DNA of 33,665 nt, from the NCBI GenBank assembly GCA_021464525.1, contig JADRCO010000444.1:1-33665 (forward strand). Direction: 5' to 3'. Position numbers and translations under genes: made by a program. This document shows positions 1 through 11,235 of this stretch, one piece after another. The first letter of the stretch is position 1. Each line of letters starts with the position of its first letter. The notes under the pieces were generated by a model. It saw only the letters and a program-made list of their open reading frames with translations. It did not search any database and was not told where the DNA came from. The stretch comes from Rhizophagus sp. LPA8_4_AMF. Taxonomy: Eukaryota > Glomeromycota > Glomeromycetes > Glomerales > Glomeraceae.

Positions 1-50
1 TCATTTGATCACATGACTTAAATTCTGCATTTTTATTGGATAATTAAAAA

Positions 51-138
51 TAACGGTTAATTAACCATTTTAGATCAATCATAAATAACAAAACTAACGG
101 TTAAATAACCATGGTTAATTAACCGTAGTTAATTAACC
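51..138. repeat. Palindromic 14-bp tandem repeat
   Basis: Three back-to-back 14-bp units lie at 97-110, 111-124 and 125-138, each a variant of NNGGTTAATTAACC, whose last 12 bases are a perfect palindrome. A further copy sits at 53-66. The array is followed by a short C-rich stretch (139-148), which stands out in this AT-rich sequence. It may be the end of a mobile element cut by the left window edge, but no second end or target duplication can be seen. Confidence 0.6.
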
Positions 139-302
139 CCCATCCCTAGTTATAATAATATTTGTAATTTTTGTAAAGTAATTCTGATTAATTTAAATAT
201 GAATTTATATTATATAACTTTAATTTTCCTTTTTTAGAATCATGTATAATTCCTTTTATAAGCTTAAATTATAAATAATCATATAATAAAAATATATAAA
301 AT

Positions 303-378
303 AATTTGGGTAATCATAATTAATTTGGGTAGGTATAATTATTTTGGGTAGACATAATTATTTTAGGTGGCTATAATT
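303..378. repeat. 19-bp degenerate tandem repeat, four units
   Basis: Four consecutive 19-bp units (303-321, 322-340, 341-359, 360-378) share the form A(A/T)TTTGGGTA..xATAATT with a few substitutions, mainly in the middle. This is a minisatellite-like array in non-coding DNA with no evident function. Confidence 0.7.
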
Positions 379-2965
379 ATTTTAGATTTGTATATTTGGA
401 ATGTACAAATATATAAATTAATTTGGAATTTACTAAATGTATTTTTAATAATATCTATATTTAAAACCTATAATAAAAATTCAGTTCTTGAGTTCTATTT
501 ACTGGAACTTTAAAAAACTAAATCCAAACTAAACCTAAATGAATCTTAATATCTCTGGTTAAAATATAAATATTAAGTTATATTTTTAGAGCAAATACAG
601 TATATATATTTTATTTTTATTAAATTTTAAAATTATTACATTATATATAAAAAAAATTAATAAATAAAATGTCAAAATAAAAATCAAAAATAAAAGTAAA
701 TAATCTTTTAAAAAGATATTAAGGTAAATAATCTAATTTAAATTAAATTATAAATACAATTATTCTCTAGATTGTTTTTGTAATTTGAATAAATAATTAC
801 AGTAAAGCTTAACTATTCTTATATACTATAAAGTACTTATCTATTATAACAATTGAATAAGAATTTTATAAAAGTAACTAGTAAGAAGTACTATTAAACA
901 TTCTGTAAATTCTATAATTATTCAATTCAGATCTTGGGTAATAGCATTATTAATCCAATTTAAATAAGAATAAGTAGAATCAAAACAGAACAAAAATGGT
1001 AATAATAAAATTAGAAGTTAGATATTATGTAAATGTTGTGAAGAAAAAGATTTATCAGAAAAAGAGATATTAATAAAATATTTTTATAAAGTTTTAGAAA
1101 TTTCCAAACTGATCTATAAAGTTTTACAATAAAATAGTTATGAATAGATACAATTACTTTAATTGCAGAAGATTGTAGAATAGAAAATTCTAAAAAGATA
1201 TTGAGAAATTTTACAAAAATAAAATCTCAAATCAGAATATGCAAGGATTAATTTGAAGATAAAAACATTTAGCAGGATAATAAAAGAAAATGTAAAATGA
1301 AAAAATCTGTAGAGATATAATTTAGGGATAATATTTTTTAGATTTTAGCAATAAAGTATTATTAGTAAAATAATAAAGCTTATTTCAGTATATGTTTATA
1401 TTTGTAATAATAATAAATGTGAATGAGGTTCTCATTGTAAGTGATATATGAATGGCAAGCAAGAATAGAAAGATATAAATCTGAACAACGCTATTTGTAT
1501 TTTTTTAAGATAATGAGTTTATCAAAGAACAAGTAATACTTAAAAGAAAAATGTTGTCATGTAAAGGTTCTAATGACAATGAAAATCACAAAACATTTTA
1601 GTAAATAGTAGTATTAGACTCTACTTGAAGAATAACAAGAAAGCTAAAACAAGTAAAAGAAAAAAAATTATAAAATAATTTGGCTTGCAAGATATTTCAG
1701 AAAAAGTGACACAAGTTAGATTCTAGAATATGATCTCTAAATAGTATTGCAGTCATATGTACTAAGATAGAAGCAGTAGAAGTTAGTGCCATAATATTAG
1801 GATTGGTATGAATTTTAAAGGCAAAAGTATCAGCAAAATCATTTAAAAAGTTGACAAAATGAGTTTTAACTTTGAGAAGAAGAACGTAAATACTATTTAA
1901 GTTATATTTTTAGATCTAATTAGCCTATTTTTTAAATGTTAAAAATTAAGGTTATGAAATTTTTTTAGCATCTAATAATCCAATTTTAATAAATTTTTTT
2001 TTATTTTGTAGCTTTATTGAATTTTATAATTTAAAGAAAAGTTTATTAAAATTGAATTATTAGATATTAAGATATTTGCAAAATACGATTTTTTGTATTT
2101 TAGTAATTAGCAAATTTTTTTTTAATTGTCATTATTAATGAACTTTACAAAATAAAAAAAAATGGAAAATTTATTTTTCATCCAAGTGATTCAGTTTCTT
2201 ATTTTTCTGAATTTAATATATAAAAATGAAGTTATACCAATCATTTTACAAATCATTTTCAAAAAAGAAATAATATGATTTTTTATAAAAATGATTTTTT
2301 TTTTAAAATAAAACTTAATATAAGCTTTATATAACCTTTAAAATTATAATTTATAAAACATTTTGCCTGTTCTACAAATTTACTTAATATCTTAAAAAAA
2401 GTTATAAATAATATTTTTAACATTTTTGACAATTTATGACTTGGGGGTGAGAAATATCAAATCTTATCCAGGGTGAGGAATAAATTCACTTTAAAAAAAA
2501 GTAATTCCAAAAATTAAAAGAGTAAAAAATAGATTCGGAGTCCTATTTACATATTATTTTATTATTATATGTATAAAAAAGATTAATACTACTATAAAAA
2601 TTTTTTACTTTTATATAATTTATATAATTTATAATCTAAATCAATTATTAAAATTATATTATAATATTTTACTGTTAATATAGGTTTTTTTTGATAATTA
2701 TATAATACCACATGGAAACTATTAATATAATTGAATAAGTTAAAACTTATTTTGCATTCTAATGTATTTAAATATTAATATTCATATACTGTACATAATT
2801 AAGATCAATATTTATATATTATAATATGTATGTTAATATGAAAAGTATAAGATTTATCTGGCTTTTATTAAACAACTTTATCACAATTAATTCATTAGTT
2901 CAATAAATAGATGTTTCATACACACAAACCTTGTGGCCATTTCAATAATTATGGAATGTCAGAAA

Positions 2966-4964
2966 TCACAACATAACTACGCCTACTTTATCACTTCCCA
3001 TATCCTTACAGCGCCAATTATACATATAGTAATTCAAATATCCATCTCCAGCTCCAAATTTAAGATCCTCAATGAATAATTTATTTTCCAAAAGATCAAG
3101 ACAATTGAAAACATCAACATTTTTCTGAGAAATGATAAGAAAATTATTTTATTTCAAAATAACTCAAATATAATAAATAAATAATAATAATATCACATAA
3201 TACGAACCAATTTCGCTAATATCAATGCATCCTTTATCAAACCTTGTAGCCTTCCTTTTACCGCTTTTTCGTCAGTTTCTTTTACGGCATAATAGAATAA
3301 ATAAACCGCATTTATAGTTTTATGTACTTGGTGGCCAATAACCGAGGATGGTAAATAATAAAACGAAAAGAAATCGGTCAGTTTCTTTGTTTCAAGGTCC
3401 TAATAAATTAAAAAATTTGTTAAAGCAATCATATATTTACAAAAACGAACTTACAATGAGATCATGATAATATATTTACTTCGACTACAAATGACCAAAT
3501 GACTTTGTCTCTCGTTAAAATCCAATGTTTGACTTCGTCATCAGTCTTAAACACAGGCACAAAATTAAATTTACTCATATATTCATTTAATAATTCTTTA
3601 ACTTCGGGAACATCTTTCTCTACCATTGGTCTGAGACCAGGTGTAGATGTTTCAGCCGGTAACTTAAATTTTTTAATGAAACGTGATAATGGCATATTTT
3701 GAGGCAAACGTGAAAAATTTGTTTCGACCAATTTTTTGGGATTGAGAGATCTGTGGTAATACCTAAAATAAATAAATAATAAATAAATAATGTATTTTTG
3801 TAAAAATGGGTAAATAATATATTTAATTATTGCTTACCGAGCCTTGGAAATGGGTTTTGGAAGGACAACTCCAGCTGTATATACCGCCTGAAATATCCCT
3901 TGTAAATGAGAACGTCGTGTGATTTCTTTAATTAACACGGGTGCTAGTCGTTTACTTCGAAGCTTTTTATGGACACACAAAAAATTGATTTCAACAAGAT
4001 GCTGATGGCTTTCGAGATTAGTGAAGAAAAATAAAGAATATCAGTATGTTGACTTTTATGATAATAGCTAATTCAAATTACTTACGAATCGTAAATTCGA
4101 ATATCTGCTGGAATACCACTAACGAATGCAACAAGTTTTTTATTAGAAGAGACACGAACACCTACGTGCCAAGTCTTTAAGTAACCTGGTGGTTGAAGAG
4201 CCCTTTACCACAAATAAAAAGAGTTGATCAAAAAATGTTTCACACAAGGACGTGAATTAATGAGCGAGAAATCTTACCATTTTAAAAAATCACCAGAATA
4301 GTCAAAGCGAAACATCGCATCATCATCTTCGACATAATTATTTGTCAAGAGAGTATAGAGTTCGTTTAGCTAAGATAATCCGATCAACAACACATCTTTA
4401 AATAATTAAAAATAAGTTGGGACATAAACAAGAGCAAAAAGAAATGATTACCTCGTTTTCATTATTCAACTCCAGAGTTACCCACTCAAATTCTTTGGGC
4501 AAAGCATACGGCTCTTTACGAATTTGATCATATGGAGTATCAGATTCTATCGGTCCATCTTCCTCAATTGTTTCACCTATTCAATTGATCAAAAATTAAT
4601 AATGAACTATGAGTGCAACAATTCACAAATATTTCAAAAATTTACCGTGCTTTGGAACAGGCTGGGTACTCCAGAACTTATGCGAACTCATATCTTTTTG
4701 TTTCTGTGAATTACTAGCGCTAGGAGGTGGCTGTATTGCCTCACGAATTGCTAATTGATTAACCAACATTCTCACTTTTTCTTGTAATTCTAATTGTTTT
4801 GCTGCAGTATCTTCTAAACCCGCTGTTGATCCACTAGCGGAATTTTTGGCAGCTTTCTTTTTAGCTTTTTTCATATTCTTCTTTTCTTGCTTAGCCCGCA
4901 TTTTATCAATGGCACTGCCTTCACCCTCGACGTCCAAAACATTATTATGCTCTTGCTCGTCCAT
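2966..4964 (-). CDS. NMT1: Glycylpeptide N-tetradecanoyltransferase (N-myristoyltransferase)
   Basis: Transfers myristate from myristoyl-CoA to the N-terminal glycine of cytosolic proteins. Eight exons rebuild a 485-aa protein: 4646-4964, 4452-4576, 4278-4369, 4086-4202, 3838-4008, 3480-3762, 3208-3399, 2966-3124. The N-terminus has a lysine-rich stretch (residues about 22-40), as in animal and fungal NMTs that bind ribosomes. Family blocks seen are FWSTQPVP (97-104), [11 protein letters not shown], and [18 protein letters not shown] (from 224) in the acyl-CoA-binding fold. The protein ends GVVML; in this family the C-terminal carboxylate acts as catalytic base, so the exact end matters, and the last exon reproduces it. 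Intron 7 has an unusual donor, GTTCGT. Length and order match yeast and human NMT. The start is the only in-frame ATG before the lysine-rich region. Confidence 0.97.
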
Positions 4965-6050
4965 TTTTGAACTTATAAATTTCTGGGCTGGACAGGTTTT
5001 GTCAAGGTAAGAACATCAGAACCTTGAAAAAAAAGCGTCAACGAGAAACTCCGTTATCATATTCTTTTTCTAGAATCACCCATCTTTTTGACCAATGATT
5101 GCAGCTTTGATCGGCTTGCATAAATGATTTGTTTCACAAATTAACTCGCAAATTAACGACACGACTAGATTCGTAAACTGTAACGCTGCCGGGCCATGAC
5201 ACGTGAAAATTTTCATCGCTTAAAAGTTTGAGAATGCTTTTCTTCATCTCAAGCGTATTACATACTTTTTACTATACGAATATTAGTAATACGGTCGAAT
5301 CGTTTAAAAAAAAGTTAATTTTATTATTTTTCTTCTAAGCTTTTTTACAACTTGGTATGATTTCACATTAAGATTACATATCATTAGCAATTATAATTAG
5401 CGTAAATAAAATAAGAATTAGATGTAGAATATCTTATATAATTACAAATTCACCTTTACAAATTCACTAATTGTATTTAGAAAAGCCGGACGATTAATCT
5501 GAAATTAATGTATAAAACACTTTGTTAGATGTGAAATAAATCGAATAAATTTTCTATAAATTAAAAAATACAAATTATAAAAAACTCGTTTCGACGTAAG
5601 TAATAAATTATAGATAATGACTGACTATACACAAGTCAAAAAGATAATGAAATTATTCATAAAAAAAATATTTATTTTGGATGGTAACAGTCCAAGAAAA
5701 GAAAGCAAAAAAAAAAAAAGAAATAACATAAATAGAATTCTTTTTTTTTTTTGAATAATGCATAATGTCCTACTTATTGAACTTATAATGCAAATCAATC
5801 CTTCTACTAATCTCTCAAAATTGCTCGTCTCCATGGTGCTATTCACCACAAATCAACGTGAAAATCATATTGTAAAGATACAATAACCGAAAAAATTCTC
5901 AAAAAAAAACTTCTCTCTTTTTTTACCTAAACGGTTTACATTGCAAGTTTCTAATTCACTTATCTTAAATAACCCTTTACCTCTAAATGATTTTTGTTCT
6001 GTTACAAACATATCTCTTGTAAAGTAACGGTTAAATTTATAAAGTCAAGC
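4965..6050. other. Intergenic: NMT promoter side and FAR1-gene 3' side
   Basis: No gene is supported here. The left part is the upstream region of the N-myristoyltransferase gene and carries a CACGTG E-box at 5200-5205, about 236 bp before its ATG. The right part is very AT-rich and lies behind the stop of the FAR1-type gene. A 74-codon frame at 5625-5849 (minus) is low-complexity and not convincing. Confidence 0.5.
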
Positions 6051-7037
6051 TCATTGTTGTGCATTCTGAGAATTCGTTCTCGTACGTTCTTCTTTCTCTT
6101 TTATATAACTTTTTAAGAGCTCTTCCAAAGTATTATCTTGTTGATCAACTGCAATTTGGGTTGCTTTCCTAGCTAATTCCCAAATCCAAAGTTTTGCTGC
6201 GTCATTATCTAATTGCTTTATATCTGTGTCACCTTTAAACTTTTGAACTGCAGTAGCAATATCACGTGCAGGAAGTTGGTGATTTGGATATTTCGCCTTC
6301 AATAATTGTCGCTGGGTCGTGACACCAAGATTTCCGTGAAGGGTGTAAAATTCAATGTCTTCAAGCACAGTTTTTGGCAAATTACGATTCTTAGGTGCTG
6401 CTGCCTCCAGTACACTACGATACCTCGGTGAAACCGTATGGGCAGTTGATGCATGTGTTGATGGACGAGTTTCTCGCGTTTGTTGATTAAGTACATGATT
6501 ATGCTCGTTTACAAAAGTGGTAACAGTTATATGTGTACTAGTTTTGGGAAAAGAAAGATTGATATGCCACCCACATTCAATACGCTTTGATGTCCTATTA
6601 CGTTGTTCAGATAAGGCCGCCTTTTTCTTTGGCGTGTATCGACCTCCATGTTCACAATCATATGTCCTTTTCCTAACCATTCCCATTTCGTCTCTCTCAA
6701 CACGTTTTTTTCTAACAACAAAACCTTGCTCACGTCCATATATTTCAAGATATTCGTCAACATGTTCCCAAGTTTCAAAGGTTGTACCAACAGTCAAAAC
6801 TATACCTGAACTAGTGGCTCCAACGTCAGTTGAAACAAAGGAACCGTCTCTAAATGCGTTAGGACTTACAGTGAAGCTGGAATCGTGAGAAGGTACCGGA
6901 GACACTGGAACTTCTTGGTGGCTAGATCCGTCTGGCTGAGCAACAATCGCAATTGTCGCTGAACTATAATCTTTATCAGTTGGCCGTGGAAGAGCCAACA
7001 TGCTTACATCTTGGTCTCGACTTTCTTCGTAATTCAT
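6051..7037 (-). CDS. FAR1-type (WRKY-GCM1 zinc finger) DNA-binding-domain protein
   Basis: Single-exon gene of 328 aa. Residues about 86-182 form a FAR1 DNA-binding domain, the module that MULE transposases and plant FHY3/FAR1 regulators use: a hydrophobic TFETWEHVDEYLEIYGREQG lead-in, a basic patch (RKKRVERDEMGMVRKR), then Cys128 (YDCEHGG), Cys155 (IECGW) and the His179-x-His181 pair (NEHNHVL), giving a C..C..HxH zinc site. Residues 1-80 are Ser/Thr/Pro-rich and likely disordered. Residues 205-310 are helical with no DDE catalytic core and no SWIM finger. This could therefore be a regulator derived from a transposase, or a remnant of one; the intact frame favours a working gene. The family is large in Rhizophagus-like fungi (from general knowledge). 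It is divergent to BRX1, 300 bp apart. Confidence 0.85.
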   Translation of the reverse strand: MNYEESRDQDVSMLALPRPTDKDYSSATIAIVAQPDGSSHQEVPVSPVPSHDSSFTVSPNAFRDGSFVSTDVGATSSGIVLTVGTTFETWEHVDEYLEIYGREQGFVVRKKRVERDEMGMVRKRTYDCEHGGRYTPKKKAALSEQRNRTSKRIECGWHINLSFPKTSTHITVTTFVNEHNHVLNQQTRETRPSTHASTAHTVSPRYRSVLEAAAPKNRNLPKTVLEDIEFYTLHGNLGVTTQRQLLKAKYPNHQLPARDIATAVQKFKGDTDIKQLDNDAAKLWIWELARKATQIAVDQQDNTLEELLKSYIKEKEERTRTNSQNAQQ

Positions 7038-7337
7038 ATTTAATATTTCAAGAGAGAAATTAGATAACTTTTAAAAATAACTTTCAATGGTAGGTTATAA
7101 ACAATGCAGCTAGTTGTTGAACCAATGTGATTGGGTATTTATACAGGAGGATGACGAATTGAGGACATATAATGGGGATTCCGGGAACAAAAGTCCGAGC
7201 CCCAATATCTAAATTTATTATCGCATCACATGGTTGTCTATTTTTATAAAACTCACTGTGATACGTAACACGCCAGTGATATATTAAGGTGTTCTGACTT
7301 GGTTGAAAATCAATTGATAATCTCAACTTTTTTTCTT
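7038..7337. promoter_or_regulatory. Divergent promoter region, FAR1-type gene / BRX1
   Basis: These 300 bp separate two head-to-head genes. A CCAAT box and its inverse (ATTGG) sit close together at 7122-7134, a CCAAT-binding-factor type arrangement that can serve both directions. No transcription start can be fixed from sequence alone. Confidence 0.5.
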
Positions 7338-8643
7338 ATGGCTACAATATTTAAATTAGCCAAAGCAGTTGCTGATAACAAAGAGGAGGTTTCTACTGAA
7401 AAGAAATCGACTAAAAATAAGCAAAGAGTCCTAGCTTTGTCTTCGAGAGGAATTAATTACCGGTATAGCTTAAAAAAGTTATCGTTATCTATTAAATATT
7501 AATAATTAACTTACCTTGCATAAATTAGTCAGAGACATCTTCTAAATGACTTAGAGGCTCTTTTACCTCATTTTAAAAAAGGTTTGATTTCTGTTAAATT
7601 CTTTGTTTTTTACAAGTAGATTCTTTTTGATATTCTTTTTTGACTAGATTCGAAGCTTGATACAAAATTCAAGCTTGGAGTACTTAATGAACTTGCTGAG
7701 TTAAATAATTGTAATAACTGTGTATTTTTTGAGGTACGTAAACGTCAGGACCTTTATATGTGGACAAGCAAGACTCCAAATGGCCCAAGTATTAAATTTC
7801 ACGTTCAAAATAGTGAGTTGTTATATTCGTCTTTGTAAGATCGAGATGTTTAATAACTTTCATGAAGTAACGTGTTTTCTTTTAAGTTCACACAATGGAT
7901 GAACTCAAAATGACAGGGAATTGCCTTAAAGGTTCACGTCCTATTTTGTCTTTTGATAAAAATTTTGAGTCAGATCCTCATTTAATCTTGATTAAAGAAG
8001 TTTTCACTCATGTATGTATATTGTTATTATATTATATTAATTTTTATTCTAGCATATTGACATAAATTATTCTTAGATTTTTGGAGTTCCAAAGGGCGCA
8101 CGTCGTTCAAAACCATTCATTGATCATGTCATATCATTTACTATAGCAGATAATCGAATATGGTTTCGAAACTTTCAGGTTCCTTATTTTTTTTTTTTCG
8201 ATCAAAGTTCAATTTACAGTAAATTTTGTCAATAATTATCTTTATATTATTAGATTGTTGAGAAAGATCCAACAGATGCCAATATAAAGTTCAATGACAA
8301 GGATATTTCTCTCGTAGAGATTGGACCGAGGTTTGTTCTTAATGTCATTAGAATATTTGAAGGCAGTTTTAGTGGTGCGACTGTTTATGCAAATCCCGAA
8401 TTTATAACTCCAAATCAGGTAATTGAGTATTTTCTTAATTACATATTTTGTGTTGAGATATGGCATTATCCATTACTTTTTCTTAATAATTGTTAACATT
8501 TTTATTAGATTCGACACAGTATTAATATACAGAAAGCTGCTCGATATAACAAGAGGAAGATGGCACAAAGTAAAAGACAATTAAAGATTGCAAATATAGA
8601 TATGTCAGAAGATTCAGCGAATGAAAGTAATAAAGAGGGTTAA
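7338..8643 (+). CDS. BRX1: Ribosome biogenesis protein BRX1 (Brix domain)
   Basis: Nucleolar assembly factor of the large ribosomal subunit; Brix-domain proteins bind pre-rRNA. Seven exons give 289 aa: 7338-7462, 7529-7581, 7648-7812, 7887-8011, 8077-8178, 8254-8418, 8509-8643. All junctions keep frame. Diagnostic strings are VLALSSRGINYRQRHL near residue 35, LAELNNCNNCVFFE, RQDLYMWTSKTPNGPS, HTMDELKMTGNCLKGSRPIL, SKPFIDHVISFTIADNRIWFRNFQ and EIGPRFVLNVIRIFEGSF, in the order known for Brx1. Length equals that of yeast Brx1 (about 290). An in-frame ATG at 7299 would add 13 residues, but the start at 7338 (MATIFKLAKA) is preferred because the extension is hydrophobic and not typical of the family. 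Confidence 0.97.
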
Positions 8644-9101
8644 ATGTTTTTTTACTTAGTTCGATTTCTTTTATTTTGTTGTTTTTGTTTGTAATGAAAT
8701 AGAATTTAATTAAATGTTATCTTGAGTATATAAAAGCTCAATAATCATTATTACTTTTAATATTAAATGTTAAGGGAACGACATCATGAAAACGTGTCAC
8801 TTAAAGGAGTAAATGAAGGTTCTATTTGAAGAGAAGGTTCATTCAGTTCATTCAAAGGAGCATTGTTTTTGAAGTAATACTTCACTCTATATATAGATAT
8901 CAATTATAAATGGTGGGCTTTACATTGAAGACACCAGTCAAACCTGTTTGTTAAAGAAGCAATACCAGTTCAATAGTATGGTAATTAGTCGATCACTTGA
9001 CTGCTTTCGGCTTCAAATTCACAAGAACATACATGAATTCATAAAAAATGTTTATTATATGTATCTCATTTAATATTGTTTCATTCATGATTTGTTATTA
9101 T
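8644..9101. other. Tail-to-tail intergenic region, BRX1 / ankyrin gene
   Basis: Both flanking genes end here, so it should contain their 3' untranslated regions and poly(A) sites. I see no gene, RNA or repeat in it. Confidence 0.5.
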
Positions 9102-9706
9102 CTAGCATGTAACTGCATCATTTTCTGTTGTAGTGGATTCTTCTTCTTTGTCGGGATCCACATTTGCCAATAAAAATTCCATTACCTTTTCATGATTATT
9201 CTGTTGAGCTTCAAACATTGGGGTTCTTCCCGCCCTATTTTTAATCTTTAAAAAATAATCCGAACAAATTTAGTATAAATTAAATCAGGATTAAATAAAT
9301 TATTCATTATACCTTTGCATCTGCTCCATTCTTGACTAATAGTTCGACTACTTTCTCGTGACCATTTAAAGCACACCAATGCAACGGTGTATTTCCTGAA
9401 TCATTTTGTGTGTTTACAATTCTTTCTAGAAATGATCCCAATGTTTGTATTATGAATTCTACGATCTCTATTTAATTGTATTTGAATTAATTAAAAATTG
9501 CTATGAATATCGATAGAACATCAATGATTGTATCTACCTAAATGTCCATTAGCACTTGCCATATGTAAAGCAGTATTTCCTAGATTGTCCTTTAGTTCAA
9601 GGTGTGTGACAGGAAATGAGTTTATGATAGTCTTCAACTCTTCTAATTCGCCATAACGCGCACATGCTATAATTTCTTCGATGGTGCTTGTATCAACTAT
9701 CAGCAT
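9102..9706 (-). CDS. Small ankyrin-repeat protein, Yar1-like
   Basis: Three exons give 155 aa: 9538-9706, 9313-9467, 9102-9245. The body is made of ankyrin repeats: NLGNTALHMASANGHL (about 41-56) continuing into a long helix, NDSGNTPLHWCALNGHEKVVELLVKNGA (about 78-105), and a third shorter repeat NRAGRTPMFEAQQNNHEKVMEFLL. The C-terminus is acidic and Ser/Thr-rich. The short form and the opening TIEEIIACARYGELEELK resemble yeast Yar1, a chaperone of ribosomal protein uS3, but ankyrin repeats are generic and the assignment is tentative. A longer in-frame start at 9787 exists; it would read through a T-rich stretch ending in TAG that looks like a splice acceptor (a 5'UTR intron), so ATG 9706 is preferred. 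Confidence 0.85.
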
Positions 9707-9931
9707 ATTAAGTAATTCTAAATGTATTTCTAAATGAACTACAAAAAAAAAGCGATTATCGAAAAATTTATATGGCGCAGATTGCAAGATCGGAAATGAT
9801 CAGCTAGCCAAAATGTAATACAGACATACAGTATATATCACACGAATTCATGAGGATATGTTCTAGCAAGATTCTTGTCACTAACGATTCACTAACGATT
9901 ACCATTTTGTAATTATTATTATTATATATAA
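9707..9931. promoter_or_regulatory. Divergent promoter region, ankyrin gene / VPS55
   Basis: Two head-to-head genes are 225 bp apart, so this must hold both promoters. A probable splice acceptor for the ankyrin gene (a pyrimidine tract then AG, read on the minus strand near 9740-9750) suggests its 5'UTR contains an intron. An 11-bp direct repeat, ctaacgattca-like, occurs at about 9882-9902. Confidence 0.4.
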
Positions 9932-10871
9932 ATGGCCGGCGTAAAAAGTAAGTTTCTTTATATTGTTTATTTGGCTTATTCTTTTTTTTTACAGTAAAAC
10001 TAACGAATTGTATTTCTCTTCGAATATTATTAGCGTACGTATTGTCGAGTTAAAAAGCTATATTTTATAATTAACGTTATTTAAACACCTGAATAAATTA
10101 TTGTTCTTATAAAGCATTATAGCTTTAGCTTTTGTTCTAGCTTGCGGTTTCCTACTCGTCATTTTATCCGGAGCACTATATCAGTATGTCAACTTTATGT
10201 AAATATTTTTTCAAACTTAAGAATTCGATAATAATTTTTTTTTCAAAATTTATTTAGAAATTGGTGGCCATTGTTTGTCGGCAAGTAAAATTTTTTCTGT
10301 TATGTAAATTCTACTTAGTATTTTATTACAATTATTAATTATATTCTTTTCTTTTTATTTGATAGTTGCAACATATGTATTAGCACCTTTACCAAATTTT
10401 ATATTTTCAAGATGTGGTAGTAGTGATGATTACTTAGATTATAATAAGTAAATGTTAAAATATTCTATGTTTTTTTGTGGTATTTTTTACTAATTTATAC
10501 TTTTTATAAAAGTGGTAATGGATATAAAGATTTTGGACGATTCCTAACAGCAATTTTAATTGTTACTGGAGTTTGTGAGTGATAATTAATAATTATCCTG
10601 ATGAAATCTATTTGATTGACAATTAAAACTTCGTATATTTAATAATAGGCTTACCGATCGTTCTTGCACATTCTGGTGTAATAACAATTCCGGCAATGAT
10701 TATGAGTACTGGAGGTGGAGCTTTGGTTTATTCAACGAGTAAGTTATAATAGATGTAAATGATTTTAGCTATTTGAAAAACTTTTTACTGATATACGTTT
10801 TTCTTTTAAAAAAATTTATTGCAGTTATTGCTTACGCTCACTTCTTTGCCAATGAAGGAGATGATTTCTAA
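9932..10871 (+). CDS. VPS55: Vacuolar protein sorting protein 55 (OB-RGRP/VPS55 family)
   Basis: Endosomal membrane protein needed for late endosome to vacuole transport, working with Vps68 in yeast. Seven small exons give 126 aa: 9932-9947, 10123-10183, 10258-10280, 10366-10447, 10513-10574, 10649-10738, 10825-10871. Four hydrophobic segments are seen at about 7-25, 29-47, 70-92 and 94-119, the usual topology. The first residues MAGVK are the same as in the human homologue, and motifs WPLFV, APLPNFIF and the C-terminal GDDF are family hallmarks. The third intron (10281-10365) starts with GCAAGT, a GC-AG intron; no GT alternative keeps the frame. Exon 1 is only 16 nt and exon 3 only 23 nt, so automatic gene finders may miss them. 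Confidence 0.95.
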
Positions 10872-11235
10872 AAATCCTTATATTCTCTTTATCAGAGAAT
10901 AGAATATGTTTATTTATATATATATTTTCTCCTTGCTTGTATTTAATAACGACTAATTGTATTATTATTATATACACAGAATTATTAATGAAACATATGA
11001 AAGAAAGCTTTTTTCTTTGGATTTTGTATCCTGTATTTTTTTTTATATTTTATATTATGATTGATGTAGTTGGTTATCATAGAAACTTCGTATACTTTAA
11101 TAATATAATCGAAACTATTACGTTAATCTCGCATTTTCATGTTGCAAATTTGATTGGCTGATAATTTAATGTACCACGTGAACGTAAAACTTTAACTGAT
11201 TATCATTACTGATCGAGAAATTTTATTTTTAATAA
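10872..11235. promoter_or_regulatory. Intergenic, with E-box upstream of the mitochondrial carrier gene
   Basis: VPS55 3' side and promoter of the next gene. A CACGTG palindrome lies at 11175-11180, about 56 bp before the carrier ATG, the right distance for a core-promoter-proximal bHLH (Cbf1/Pho4-type) site. A 74-codon AT-rich frame at 10937-11161 has no protein-like features. Confidence 0.45.

Larger units (their letters stand above)
1..2965. other. Gene-poor AT-rich region
   Basis: No intact gene is visible on either strand. The stretch is extremely AT-rich with many homopolymer runs. It holds the palindromic tandem repeat near the left edge (51-138), a 19-bp tandem repeat (303-378) and, on the minus strand around 1300-1910, a frame with fewer stops than expected that may be a decayed coding sequence. 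The part just below 2966 would hold the 3' end signals of the N-myristoyltransferase gene. Confidence 0.6.

Noticed and set aside
5625..5849. 74-codon minus-strand frame
   Set aside because: Low-complexity Phe/Leu/Lys translation of A/T runs, no protein-like features; lies behind the FAR1-type gene stop.
7299..7337. Upstream in-frame start for BRX1
   Set aside because: Adds 13 residues not seen in Brx1 proteins; the ATG at 7338 gives the usual length.
10937..11161. 74-codon plus-strand frame behind VPS55
   Set aside because: Composed almost only of Ile, Phe, Tyr and Asn from AT-rich DNA, no family resemblance, and it overlaps the carrier promoter region.
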